From positions 1 through 32,300 of the forward strand of contig NZ_SPJX01000090.1 of assembly GCF_004458765.1 (NCBI RefSeq): a stretch of 32,300 bases of DNA. Reading direction: 5' to 3'. A program made the position numbers and the translations under genes. This DNA comes from Microvirga pakistanensis (GTDB lineage Bacteria > Pseudomonadota > Alphaproteobacteria > Rhizobiales > Beijerinckiaceae). Positions within the stretch are counted from its first letter, which is position 1, and each line of letters opens with the position of its first letter. Shown piece after piece: positions 16,264 to 23,743 of this stretch. Below the pieces are notes generated by a model. It was not told where the DNA came from, searched no databases, and worked only from the letters and a program-made list of their open reading frames with translations.

Positions 16264-17304
16264 TTAGGCTGCATCCTCTGATGCACTCACATCATCGTTG
16301 CCCTGTAGCTCCGCGATCAGGAGACCGGCATTCTGGCGGATCTTGCCTTCGATCTCGGCCGCAATCTCTGGATTCTCCTTGAGGAAGGTCTTGGCGTTCT
16401 CTCGGCCTTGGCCGAGCCGATGGCTGTCGTAGGAGAACCAGGCGCCGGACTTCTCGACCACGTTGGCCTTCACGCCGAGATCGATCAGCTCACCCATCTT
16501 CGAGATGCCTTCACCGAACATGATGTCGAACTCGACCTGCTTGAAAGGCGGAGCGACCTTGTTCTTAACCACCTTCACGCGAACCTGGTTGCCGATCGGC
16601 TCATCCCGGTCCTTCAAGGTTGAGGTCCGGCGGATGTCGAGACGGACAGAGGCGTAGAACTTCAAGGCGTTGCCGCCTGTGGTCGTCTCAGGACTTCCGT
16701 ACATGACTCCGATCTTCATGCGGATCTGGTTGATGAAGATCACCATCGTCTTGGTGCGGCTGATCGAGCCGGTGAGCTTGCGTAGGGCCTGGCTCATCAG
16801 GCGGGCCTGAAGACCGGGCCGGCTCTCGCCCATCTCGCCCTCGATCTCAGCCTTCGGGGTCAGCGCCGCCACCGAGTCAATGACGAGAATATCCACCGAG
16901 CTTGAGCGGACAAGCGTGTCGGCGATCTCGAGCGCCTGCTCGCCATTGTCCGGCTGAGACACGAGGAGATCGTCTAGGCTGACCCCGAGCTTGCGGGCAT
17001 AAACTGGATCCAATGCATGCTCGGCATCGATGAAGCCGCAGACGCCGCCCTTCTTCTGAGCCTCGGCGATGGCCTGGAGCGCAAGCGTTGTCTTGCCCGA
17101 CGACTCCGGCCCATAAACCTCAATGATCCGACCGCGCGGCAGACCGCCGACGCCAAGAGCGATGTCGAGCCCCAGCGATCCGGTGGAGACCGTCTCGACT
17201 TCGACAACCTGATCGCCGCCGAGGCGCATGATGGCGCCTTTACCAAAGGCCCGTTCAATCTGACTGACGGCAGTCTCGATCGCTTTTGTCTTATCCGTGT
17301 TCAT
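16264..17304 (-). CDS. recA: Recombinase RecA
   Basis: A complete 346-aa RecA. Walker [10 protein letters not shown] is at about residues 65-73, Walker [12 protein letters not shown] follows, then the MAW-like [22 protein letters not shown] region (loop L2 included, quoted in part) and an acidic C-terminus ending SEDAA. RecA forms filaments on single-stranded DNA, drives homologous recombination and triggers LexA self-cleavage. The ATG at 17304 is preceded by GGATTCGGG. A perfect alphaproteobacterial SOS box lies 59 bases upstream, so LexA regulation is very likely. Its neighbours are repair-gene fragments and NHEJ genes, unlike the chromosomal recA setting I know, so it may be a second, accessory recA (inference). 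Confidence 0.97.
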   Translation of the reverse strand: MNTDKTKAIETAVSQIERAFGKGAIMRLGGDQVVEVETVSTGSLGLDIALGVGGLPRGRIIEVYGPESSGKTTLALQAIAEAQKKGGVCGFIDAEHALDPVYARKLGVSLDDLLVSQPDNGEQALEIADTLVRSSSVDILVIDSVAALTPKAEIEGEMGESRPGLQARLMSQALRKLTGSISRTKTMVIFINQIRMKIGVMYGSPETTTGGNALKFYASVRLDIRRTSTLKDRDEPIGNQVRVKVVKNKVAPPFKQVEFDIMFGEGISKMGELIDLGVKANVVEKSGAWFSYDSHRLGQGRENAKTFLKENPEIAAEIEGKIRQNAGLLIAELQGNDDVSASEDAA

Positions 17305-17362
17305 CCCGAATCCAGTGCTAAACAGAAGAGCCAGACCCTAAGGATTTGTGTGGCGGAATAAA

Positions 17363-17377
17363 GAACAAATGACGAAC
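17363..17377. promoter_or_regulatory. LexA/SOS box (GAAC-N7-GAAC) in front of recA
   Basis: GAACAAATGACGAAC matches exactly the GAAC-N7-GAAC direct repeat recognised by alphaproteobacterial LexA. It is 59 bases from the recA ATG, in the shared region with the divergent UvrD stub, so it can control either or both. Confidence 0.8.
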
Positions 17378-17421
17378 AGATTGTCGCGCCTTTGCGGGGA
17401 GATGGCAAGCTGAGCCATTGC

Positions 17422-17436
17422 GAACAAAACGGGAAT
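17422..17436. promoter_or_regulatory. Imperfect SOS box upstream of the first UvrD stub
   Basis: GAACAAAACGGGAAT fits GAAC-N7-GAAC with one mismatch. It lies 20 bases upstream of the ATG at 17456 and 45 bases from the perfect box. The second UvrD stub has a comparable motif in the same relative place (26564), which argues that it belongs to the ancestral helicase promoter. Confidence 0.5.
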
Positions 17437-17455
17437 AGGAGTCTATAGCGGGTAA

Positions 17456-17914
17456 ATGAGGAATGATTCGATTGTGTCCGTGCACCCTGCCTATCTGGAC
17501 CAACTCAACTCGCGACAGCGTCAGGCGGTGGAGCACGGTGTTCTGGCCGATGGCTCAAACCCGGCTGCGCCGCTGCTGGTCATTGCCGGGGCTGGATCAG
17601 GCGAGACCAACACCCTGGCCCATCGCGTGGCCCATCTGATTGTCAATGGAGCCGATCCACGTCGCATCCTGCTCTTGACCTTCTCCCGCCGGGCCGCGGC
17701 CGAGATGGCGCGCCGGGTGGAGCGGATCGCGGGTCAAGTTCTGGGCCAGAACCCAGGCGTGATGACCGATGCTCTCACCTGGGCCGGTACGTTCCACGGC
17801 ATCGGCGCCAGGCTCCTGCGCGACTTCCCCGGCAGAGTAGTGGGTGCCAAGGCCCGGCATTGGTCGGGCCTTTTGTCTTTGACCATACCGGAAACCATTC
17901 AGATGCCTTCGTAA
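17456..17914 (+). pseudogene. UvrD/Rep-family helicase, N-terminal stub with altered Walker A
   Basis: The frame starts with QLNSRQRQAVEHG (the Q-motif region of superfamily 1 helicases) and contains GAGSGETNTLAHR where the family has GAGSGKT. The ATP-binding lysine is replaced by glutamate through one A-to-G change. Motif Ia-like TFSRRAAAEMARRV and the TWAGTFHGIGARLLRDF segment follow. Homology ends near 17825; the remaining codons run through a terminator hairpin and have no helicase character. A full helicase has 650 or more residues, so only subdomain 1A remains and ATP hydrolysis should be dead. GTG at 17474 is an alternative start, by comparison with the second copy at 26621. Confidence 0.75.
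17849..17880 (+). terminator. Rho-independent terminator
   Basis: The 8-bp stem AAGGCCCG (17849-17856) with CGGGCCTT (17865-17872), an 8-base loop and TTGTCTTT downstream form a clear intrinsic terminator. It falls inside the open frame that continues from the UvrD stub, showing that this part of the frame is not genuine coding sequence and insulating the small zinc-ribbon gene from upstream transcription. Confidence 0.75.
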
Positions 17915-18087
17915 TGGCCTGCTCAACTTGCGAACGCGTGATCCCGGACCACTTGAGTGTGTGCCCTTATTGCGGCCGTCCACAGGACCCGATCACTCAG
18001 AATAAGCGGACCCTGACTGTGTTTGCTGTGCTAACCGCATTACTGGCTGCAGCATTCGTTTTGCAGGCACTCGTCGGTTCAAACTGA
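17914..18087 (+). CDS. Zinc-ribbon membrane mini-protein
   Basis: A 57-aa protein. The N-terminal half has a zinc ribbon of two CxxC knuckles (CSTC at residues 3-6 and CPYC at 17-20). The C-terminal half is one hydrophobic helix (LTVFAVLTALLAAAFVLQAL), so it is probably a membrane-anchored zinc-binding protein. The frame is open further upstream to 17860, but the ATG at 17914 (MACSTCERV) removes non-conserved residues that overlap the terminator. No clear Shine-Dalgarno. Function unknown. It converges on ligD 96 bases downstream. Confidence 0.6.
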   Translation: MACSTCERVIPDHLSVCPYCGRPQDPITQNKRTLTVFAVLTALLAAAFVLQALVGSN

Positions 18088-18183
18088 AGCCTCGAGGCCT
18101 GTCCGCCACGGGCCGGCCAAGGATCTTAACCTCCTCACCTACAGCCGCACCTCCTGGTGGCCTCCGATCCAGATGGACTTCCA

Positions 18184-20763
18184 CTACCGACGTTTCACTG
18201 CTCTCGGAACCACCTGATCGACGCCTCCAAAATCCGCCCACGGGTCACCCTGAAGATGGGACAGCCGCGCCGCCAGATTGCCAATCCGATACTGGTTGCC
18301 GCTGCGGATCGTCGACAGTTCCTCCCACGACAGTGGTGTTGACACCGGAGCTCCAGCCCGGGCTCGCGTGGAATAGGGCGCCACAGCCGTGGCTCCCCGC
18401 CCGTTGCGAAGGTAGTCGATGAAGATCCGGCCCGTCCTGGCTCGCTTCGCCATGGTGTCGGTGTACAGGAGAGGGCTCGCCTTCGTCATGGCTGCTGCAA
18501 CACCGGCCGCAAACGCTTTGGCCTCATCCCAAGAGGCTTTTGGGCGGAGGGGAACCACAACATGCAGACCCTTGCCGCCGGATGTCTTGACGAAGCTCAC
18601 AAGATCGAGGCCTTGGAGGTAGTGACGCACGTCGATCGCACCCTGAATCACAGCGTCCCAGCTGACGCCGTCCCCCGGATCCAAGTCGAAGATGAGGCAA
18701 TCAGGCTTCTCCGGGTTTTTCAGCGTCGAGCCCCATGGGTGGATCTCGAGAACGCCGGCTTGCACCAGATCAAGAAGGCCGGACAGGTCCTGGATAGCGA
18801 CCGCCTCGTCATCGCCCACCCGGACCCTCTGGATGAGATCCTCATCAAGACCTGCCCAAGCGTGCTTCTGGAAAAAGCACTCCTTTTGCGATCCGCCTGG
18901 GCAGCGCAGGAGCGAGAGCGGCCGGTTCACGATGTGAGGCAGGATCCAATCGGCGATCTCCGTATAGAACTCGGCGAGACCGAGCTTGGTAATCCCCTCG
19001 TCCTCCCACAGCACCCGGCCGGGATGGGTGAGATGGGCTTTCTCAAGGATTGTAGCGCCAGGGCCTGCGTCGGAAGGTGGTTGCCTGACTACCTCCCGCA
19101 CGACTTCCCGGGGATCCTTGTCCTCGCGCAGCCCTTGGAATGAGCCCTGCCGGACCATGCCGTCATGGGTCCACCCGCGGAACTCGACCTCGGCGACCAA
19201 CTCGGGCCTGACCCACTTTACCCCCCGACTGGCAGCAGCAGGGAGCTTGCTGGCAAAGGGTGAGGCCTTCATCTCTATAGACGTGAGGGTCTTGTAGAGA
19301 GCGCCTGCCACCTCCGATGTGAAGCCCGTGCCAACGCGACCGACAGGGATGAGCTTGCCGGCCTCATAGACACCCATGACCAGAGAGCCCACGGCCTTCT
19401 TGCTCGCGCTTGAGGGCATGTATCCGGCGACCACCAACTCCTGGCGCTGCGTGCACTTCGACTTGACCCAGTCGTCGCCTTGACCCGATCTGTAGGGCCG
19501 TTCGGCGCGCTTGGAGATGATCCCCTCCAGACCCATCCGGCAGGCGTGCCTAACGAGAGTTGCGCCATCCTCCTCGAGATGGTCGCTGAAGCGGATGGCG
19601 CCGCCCTGAGGCAGGTCATCCAGCAGGAGCCGCAAGGCCGCCTTTCGGTCTGCCAGTGTCGCCTTCCTGAGGTCCTCCCCGTCGAGATAAAGCAGATCGA
19701 AGACATAGTAGACGAAGCGCTCACCCTTCCCGCCCTTGAGCTCCTGCTGCAGCGCCGAGAAGCTTGAAACTCCTGCCTCATCCTCCACGACGATTTCGCC
19801 GTCGAGCAACGCTGATGGGACCTTTAGATCCTTCAGCGCTTTGGCGACAGGCTTGAACTTCGCTGTCCAGTCGAGACCCTTCCGTGTCAAAAGTTGGACT
19901 TGGCCGCCATCGATGCGGGCCTGCATGCGGTAACCATCGAGTTTGATCTCGTGCAGCCAGTTGCCACCCCTTGGGGCACTCTCAACCAGTTGTGCCAGGG
20001 ACGGCTCGACAAAGGCCGGGAGAATGCCTTTCTTAGCTCCCGCGATCTTGGTCGGCCGCTTCGGCTTGCTGGCTCGCGCCTTGGCTACGTTCTCGCGCGC
20101 GGCATGATCGACGCGGACCTCGCCTTCCGCTGCAAGCTCCTCGATCGTCCGACCCGATTTGAGCGAAGTCGTCGCCTCCTCCAGGATGTCAGGATCCTCA
20201 GAGGTGCGGGCAGCCTCATCGTCGGACTTGAGCAGCAGCCACTGCTCATTCCTCTCGCCCGGCTTGCCGCGGGTCCGCACGAGATGCCACTTGCCCTTGA
20301 GACGCTCGCCTTCGAGGGTAAAGGTCAATCGGCCCCGGGCATAATTCGCGTGCGGGTCGCCTTCAGGAATCCAGCGGCCCTGATCCCAGACGATCATGGT
20401 CCCCCCGCCATATTGGCCGGCCGGGATAACGCCCTCGAAATCAATGTACCGCAGAGGATGATCCTCTGTATGGACTGCAAGCCGCTTCTCGCCCGGGACC
20501 AGGCTCAGGCCTCTTGTGACTGCCCAACTCTTGAGGACTCCATTGAGCTCCAGCCGCAGATCGTAGTGCAGGCGGCGAGCATCATGCTTCTGCACCACGA
20601 AGCGGTCGCCCTGAGACTCGGCTCTCCTCGCCTTGGGTTCGCTCGTGACGGAGAAGTCGCGTTTCGCTCGGTAGGTGGCGAGAGAAACGGAAGTTCTTTT
20701 CGTGGCAGTTCGGCCTCGCGACGGTACCTTTCGGGCTTTCGGACGGGCTGATGCCGCGACCAT
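18184..20763 (-). CDS. ligD: Multifunctional DNA ligase LigD (non-homologous end joining)
   Basis: A complete 859-aa LigD with domains in the order phosphoesterase, ligase, polymerase/primase. The 3'-phosphoesterase domain (about 45-190) shows VQKHDARRLHYDLRLE. The ATP-dependent ligase domain (about 250-540) has the adenylated lysine K274 in EIKLDGYR, then DGEIVVED and the late EGIISKR and WVKSKC motifs. The Pol domain (about 565-835) shows the metal-binding FDLDPGD, SGGKGLHV and IDYLRNGRGATAVAPYS. It is recruited by Ku to double-strand breaks, processes ends, fills gaps and ligates. A basic, Ser/Thr/Arg-rich N-terminal tail precedes the first domain. The gene starts 32 bases after the ku stop codon, forming an NHEJ operon. 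Confidence 0.96.
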   Translation of the reverse strand: MVAASARPKARKVPSRGRTATKRTSVSLATYRAKRDFSVTSEPKARRAESQGDRFVVQKHDARRLHYDLRLELNGVLKSWAVTRGLSLVPGEKRLAVHTEDHPLRYIDFEGVIPAGQYGGGTMIVWDQGRWIPEGDPHANYARGRLTFTLEGERLKGKWHLVRTRGKPGERNEQWLLLKSDDEAARTSEDPDILEEATTSLKSGRTIEELAAEGEVRVDHAARENVAKARASKPKRPTKIAGAKKGILPAFVEPSLAQLVESAPRGGNWLHEIKLDGYRMQARIDGGQVQLLTRKGLDWTAKFKPVAKALKDLKVPSALLDGEIVVEDEAGVSSFSALQQELKGGKGERFVYYVFDLLYLDGEDLRKATLADRKAALRLLLDDLPQGGAIRFSDHLEEDGATLVRHACRMGLEGIISKRAERPYRSGQGDDWVKSKCTQRQELVVAGYMPSSASKKAVGSLVMGVYEAGKLIPVGRVGTGFTSEVAGALYKTLTSIEMKASPFASKLPAAASRGVKWVRPELVAEVEFRGWTHDGMVRQGSFQGLREDKDPREVVREVVRQPPSDAGPGATILEKAHLTHPGRVLWEDEGITKLGLAEFYTEIADWILPHIVNRPLSLLRCPGGSQKECFFQKHAWAGLDEDLIQRVRVGDDEAVAIQDLSGLLDLVQAGVLEIHPWGSTLKNPEKPDCLIFDLDPGDGVSWDAVIQGAIDVRHYLQGLDLVSFVKTSGGKGLHVVVPLRPKASWDEAKAFAAGVAAAMTKASPLLYTDTMAKRARTGRIFIDYLRNGRGATAVAPYSTRARAGAPVSTPLSWEELSTIRSGNQYRIGNLAARLSHLQGDPWADFGGVDQVVPRAVKRR

Positions 20764-20795
20764 GACACTCTCCTACGCAACACAACTCGTCGGGA

Positions 20796-21677
20796 TTAGC
20801 CGGCCTTGCGAGCCTTCGTCTTGGGCGCGGGCTTTTTCGCTGCCTTGGACTTCGCTACGGCTTTCTTCGCCGGAGCAGCCTTCTTGCCCGTGGATCCTGC
20901 CTTCTCCGCCGAGACACTGCGCTTGAGCGCATCCATCAGATTGACGACATTCGACGGTTTCTCGGACGACACCGCTTTCAGAGGCTTGCCGGCCTGCTTC
21001 GATCTCAGCAGCTCGGCGACTGCTTCCTCGTATCGATCGTCAAATTGCTTCGGATCGAAGTGGGCCGCCTTGCTGTCGATGATGTGGGCAGCGAGATCCT
21101 TCATCTCCTTGGGATACTTCACCTCGCTGATCTCGTCGAAGACTTTGTCCTCGTCGCGAACCTCGTCGGCTGCGTGCAGCGTCGTGCCGACAAGGCCCTC
21201 GTCCAAAGGCTCCAGCAGGATCATGCGCTCACGCCGCGCCAGCACGATGCGGGCGATGCCAGCCATGCCCTTGTCGCGGATCGCATCGCGGATGACGCAG
21301 AAGGCTTCATTCGACACCTTGTCAGTCGGAGCGATGTAGTAGGCGGTATCGAGAAAGCGCTCATCGACCTCCTCGCGCGGCACGAAGCTTTCGATGTCGA
21401 TGGTATGGGTGCTTTCCACCTTGAGGGCGTCAAGTTCCTCGTCCTCGACCTGGATGTAGCTGCCCTTGCCGACCGCGAAGCCTTTGACCTGGTCTTCGCT
21501 CTCGACGACCTCTTCCGTCTCGCTGTCGACGAACTGGCGCTTCACGCGATTGCCGGTTTTGCGATTGAGGGTGTTGAACCGGATCTTCCCACCTGACGAT
21601 GTGGAGGGATATAGGCCGACCGCACAGGACACGAGAGAGAGCTTGATATGACCTTTCCAAACCGTCCGTTCAGCCAT
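20796..21677 (-). CDS. ku: Ku protein (non-homologous end joining)
   Basis: A 293-aa bacterial Ku homodimer subunit that encircles DNA ends and recruits LigD. The core beta-barrel begins at WKGHIKLSLVSCAVGLYP and is followed by the helical arm. The C-terminal tail is rich in Lys and Ala (KKAAPAKKAVAKSKAAKKP), a DNA-binding tail seen in many proteobacterial Ku proteins. The frame is open to 21722, but MAERTVWKGH at 21677 matches the family N-terminus and has GGGAG upstream. Divergent from the DUF3606 gene, which begins about 200 bases away. Confidence 0.95.
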   Translation of the reverse strand: MAERTVWKGHIKLSLVSCAVGLYPSTSSGGKIRFNTLNRKTGNRVKRQFVDSETEEVVESEDQVKGFAVGKGSYIQVEDEELDALKVESTHTIDIESFVPREEVDERFLDTAYYIAPTDKVSNEAFCVIRDAIRDKGMAGIARIVLARRERMILLEPLDEGLVGTTLHAADEVRDEDKVFDEISEVKYPKEMKDLAAHIIDSKAAHFDPKQFDDRYEEAVAELLRSKQAGKPLKAVSSEKPSNVVNLMDALKRSVSAEKAGSTGKKAAPAKKAVAKSKAAKKPAPKTKARKAG

Positions 21678-21862
21678 GGGTAGAACTCCCAGTGATGCGC
21701 TACTATGTGACAGGCCCGCCAACTTTGACCGGTCCCCTCACGAGTCAGCAACGTCGCCCCGAAATGACTCGTTCCGAGTTCTCCACAGGTGTCTCTGGGT
21801 TTGTTGAAGGCCCAGGAAACCACTCTCCCTTGTGGCGCATTTTGGAACCGGGATTGTTGTGT

Positions 21863-21868
21863 AAGGAG
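21863..21868 (+). promoter_or_regulatory. Ribosome binding site deciding the DUF3606 start
   Basis: AAGGAG lies seven bases before the ATG at 21876, supporting this start over the upstream ATG at 21789. Confidence 0.65.
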
Positions 21869-21875
21869 TAACGGA

Positions 21876-22103
21876 ATGTCTGATGACAAAACCAATCGCG
21901 GTGGTGCTGATCGGGGCCGGGTCTCCGGCGGAGAAGGGTACGAGGTCGGCTACTTTGCCCGGAAGCACGGCATCAGTGTTACGCAGGCTGAAGAATTGAT
22001 CAAAGAGCATGGGAACAGCCGCGAGAAGCTCGATGCTGCGGCTGGAAAGCTCAAGCGGGGCGAACCCCAAACAGTACACTGCTCAGACCTCGAAGTTGAG
22101 TGA
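21876..22103 (+). CDS. DUF3606 domain-containing small protein
   Basis: A 75-aa protein. From residue 10 on, ADRGRVSGGEGYEVGYFARK followed by HGISVTQAEELIKEHGNSREKLDAAAGKL is the DUF3606 signature, a short helical domain common in Rhizobiales and often encoded next to Ku/LigD or stress genes. The ATG at 21876 is chosen because of AAGGAG at 21863-21868; the open frame upstream to 21789 has no family similarity. Function is not known. Its end overlaps the likely start of the DUF72 gene. Confidence 0.75.
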   Translation: MSDDKTNRGGADRGRVSGGEGYEVGYFARKHGISVTQAEELIKEHGNSREKLDAAAGKLKRGEPQTVHCSDLEVE

Positions 22104-22848
22104 GCACCGCATCTATGTTGGGACCGCTGCTTGGGCGATCCCAAAGCAATACGACGATGCTTTCCCGCGCGAGGGCAGCCATCTCGTGCGCTACGCGAGC
22201 CGGTTCAACGGCGTCGAGATCAACTCCTCCTTTTATCGCCCGCATCGCTTGTCGACCTATCAGCGCTGGGCCGGTGATGTCCCGGATCACTTCCGCTTTG
22301 CCGTGAAGATGCCGAAGACGATCACCCACGAAAGCCGTCTGCGCGATGTCGACGAGCCGTTGCAGCGCTTTCTGGGAGAGATCGGCGGACTGGGCCCAAA
22401 GCTCGGGCCGGTCCTGATTCAGCTTCCTCCAAGCTTGAAGTTTGATCCTGCAGTTGTGGGGCCATTTATCGAGACGGTTCGAGCCTCTTTCGGCGGAGAC
22501 GTTGTCTGTGAGCCCCGGCATGCGTCATGGTTCAACGCCGATGTCGATGCCTTTCTCGTGGAGCAGCGGATTTCCCGGGTGGCTGCCGACCCCAAGCCTC
22601 ATCCAAATGCCGGAACTCCCGGCGGCTGGACTGGGCTGGTCTACTACCGCCTACATGGGTCGCCGAAGATGTATTACTCGGCGTACTCACAAGAGGCCAT
22701 CGCTGAAGCCGTCGAGACGCTTGGGGATCATGCGGACGCCGGACGAGCAGCATGGTGCATTTTCGACAATACGGCTGCTTTCGCGGCGACCGGTGATGCG
22801 CTGAGCACATTGAAGCTTTTTCAGTCTCAGGCGCCTGACGATGGTTAG
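22096..22848 (+). CDS. DUF72 domain-containing protein (YecE-like)
   Basis: DUF72 proteins have a TIM-barrel-like fold and an unknown role. Visible motifs: YVGTAAWAIPK at the start, GVEINSSFYRPHR, FRFAVKMPKTITHE, GPVLIQLPPSLKFD, VCEPRHASWF, YYRLHGSPKMYYSAYS and WCIFDNTAAFAATGDAL, covering the whole domain. The start is unclear: the family N-terminus begins at the TTG at 22096, which overlaps the DUF3606 stop and would give coupled translation. The frame is also open to an ATG at 22009, but that would add 29 non-conserved residues overlapping the previous gene. DUF72 genes frequently neighbour Ku/LigD in rhizobia, which may imply a repair link (inference). Confidence 0.8.
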   Translation: MSEHRIYVGTAAWAIPKQYDDAFPREGSHLVRYASRFNGVEINSSFYRPHRLSTYQRWAGDVPDHFRFAVKMPKTITHESRLRDVDEPLQRFLGEIGGLGPKLGPVLIQLPPSLKFDPAVVGPFIETVRASFGGDVVCEPRHASWFNADVDAFLVEQRISRVAADPKPHPNAGTPGGWTGLVYYRLHGSPKMYYSAYSQEAIAEAVETLGDHADAGRAAWCIFDNTAAFAATGDALSTLKLFQSQAPDDG

Positions 22849-22888
22849 TTCGCCACAGGCTCCCTTCAACGCAATCGTAGCATTGCCT

Positions 22889-22965
22889 AGGTCACTGACT
22901 CATAAAGCACATCCAGATTTTGGCTGAAGCGAGTTTGACGAGAGCAATGTAGTTTTCGCTTCGAT
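22889..22965 (-). pseudogene. IS5-type transposase remnant, C-terminal end
   Basis: The minus strand reads RSENYIALVKLASAKIWM then a stop shortly after. The stretch ...NYLA.V.LAS..IW.R... just before the stop is the usual C-terminus of IS5/IS427-group transposases. Only about 25 codons remain. It shares a 38-base identical block (22910-22947) with the remnant at 23455-23595. Confidence 0.5.
22910..22947. repeat. 38-bp direct repeat, copy 1
   Basis: Identical over 38 bases to 23473-23510 in the same orientation, with weaker similarity continuing on the left (from 22891). It corresponds to the 3' coding end of an IS5-type transposase. Confidence 0.85.
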
Positions 22966-23087
22966 TGCAACTATATGTTCCCGATCGTCAACCGGTTCGG
23001 CACCGGCTACGTCACCAAGGATCAGGTGCGCCAGCACTACGCCGATCCCGGATAGTTCAACGGCTCCCCCTGACGCGCCGAAGCCCC

Positions 23088-23402
23088 CTATCCTTCAACG
23101 ACTTCGCTGATCTGCACGATGGGGGTGATGTCCGTATAGTTGGCGACATCCGCGGCGATCTCCGCGCGGTGGGGACCCAATGCCTCCTGGAATATCGCCA
23201 GGTTCGGCGAGTAGACGTGGCACGCCGCGACGAACTCCGGTGCGCTTCCAAGTTCGCGACCCGCAAGGCCCTTATCGATCTCGTAGCGCACGCAGGCATC
23301 GCCGAGCCGTTCCTGGATCAGTGGCATGTGGCGGGTGCGGTAGTAGTCGTGATCGAACTTCGAGCCGCCATTGGCCGGATAGTAGACGCTCATCTTGATC
23401 AT
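23088..23402 (-). CDS. EthD family protein
   Basis: A 104-aa protein with the EthD signature: MIKMSVYYPANGGSKFDHDY followed by YRTRHMPLIQERLG, where YY...HMPL is the conserved core. It belongs to the dimeric alpha+beta barrel fold. EthD itself accompanies cytochrome P450 EthB in ethyl tert-butyl ether degradation, but most relatives have no known role. The start is supported by AGGAG eight bases before the ATG at 23402. It is an isolated intact gene between two IS5 remnants, so it may have been carried by, or trapped between, insertion sequences. Confidence 0.82.
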   Translation of the reverse strand: MIKMSVYYPANGGSKFDHDYYRTRHMPLIQERLGDACVRYEIDKGLAGRELGSAPEFVAACHVYSPNLAIFQEALGPHRAEIAADVANYTDITPIVQISEVVEG

Positions 23403-23454
23403 GATCGGGCTCCTGTCTGAACGTCTCTCCGAGCGTCCGAGGGGCCTTTATAGG

Positions 23455-23595
23455 TCATCGAATCGTAAAGCGCATCCAGATTTTGGCTGAAGCGAGTTTG
23501 ACGAGAGCAAGCCCGCGCGGCTTGCTCGGTAGCAGCGGCTTGATCACCGACCACTCGAAATCCGTCAACTCGTAGCGACGCTGGCCGATCAGCAC
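23455..23595 (-). pseudogene. IS5-type transposase with internal deletion (N-terminus fused to C-terminus)
   Basis: The minus strand encodes 46 residues from a GTG at 23595 to a TGA at 23455. It begins LIGQRRYELTDFEWSVIKPL then LPSKPRG, the N-terminal start typical of IS5/IS427-group transposases (YELTD..W..I.PLLP), and continues in frame with LALVKLASAKIWMRF, the C-terminal end of the same family. The whole catalytic middle is missing, so this is an internally deleted, MITE-like relic rather than simple truncation. Confidence 0.6.
23473..23510. repeat. 38-bp direct repeat, copy 2
   Basis: Same 38 bases as 22910-22947, 563 bases further on. It flanks the EthD gene on the other side and lies inside the internally deleted transposase relic. 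Confidence 0.85.
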
Positions 23596-23743
23596 CTTGC
23601 AAGAAATGTTGACAGCTTAAGGGAAAATGGAAGAGCGATCACGTCCTTCCATTATTGATTTGTAGCGGGCCCCCGGCTTGCGGCAAGCCCCCCGTCATGG
23701 CCCATAAACGCTGCCCTCGATCAAACATGAGGGAGCTTTGAAA

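Larger units (their letters stand above)
22849..23087. other. Intergenic region with IS remnant and an orphan coding-like end
   Basis: Between the DUF72 and EthD genes. Besides the transposase remnant, a plus-strand frame from about 22951 to the TAG at 23053 reads RFDCNYMFPIVNRFGTGYVT followed by KDQVRQHYADPG. It looks like the tail of a protein cut off by the IS remnant, but I do not recognise the family. No other gene or RNA is evident. Confidence 0.3.
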
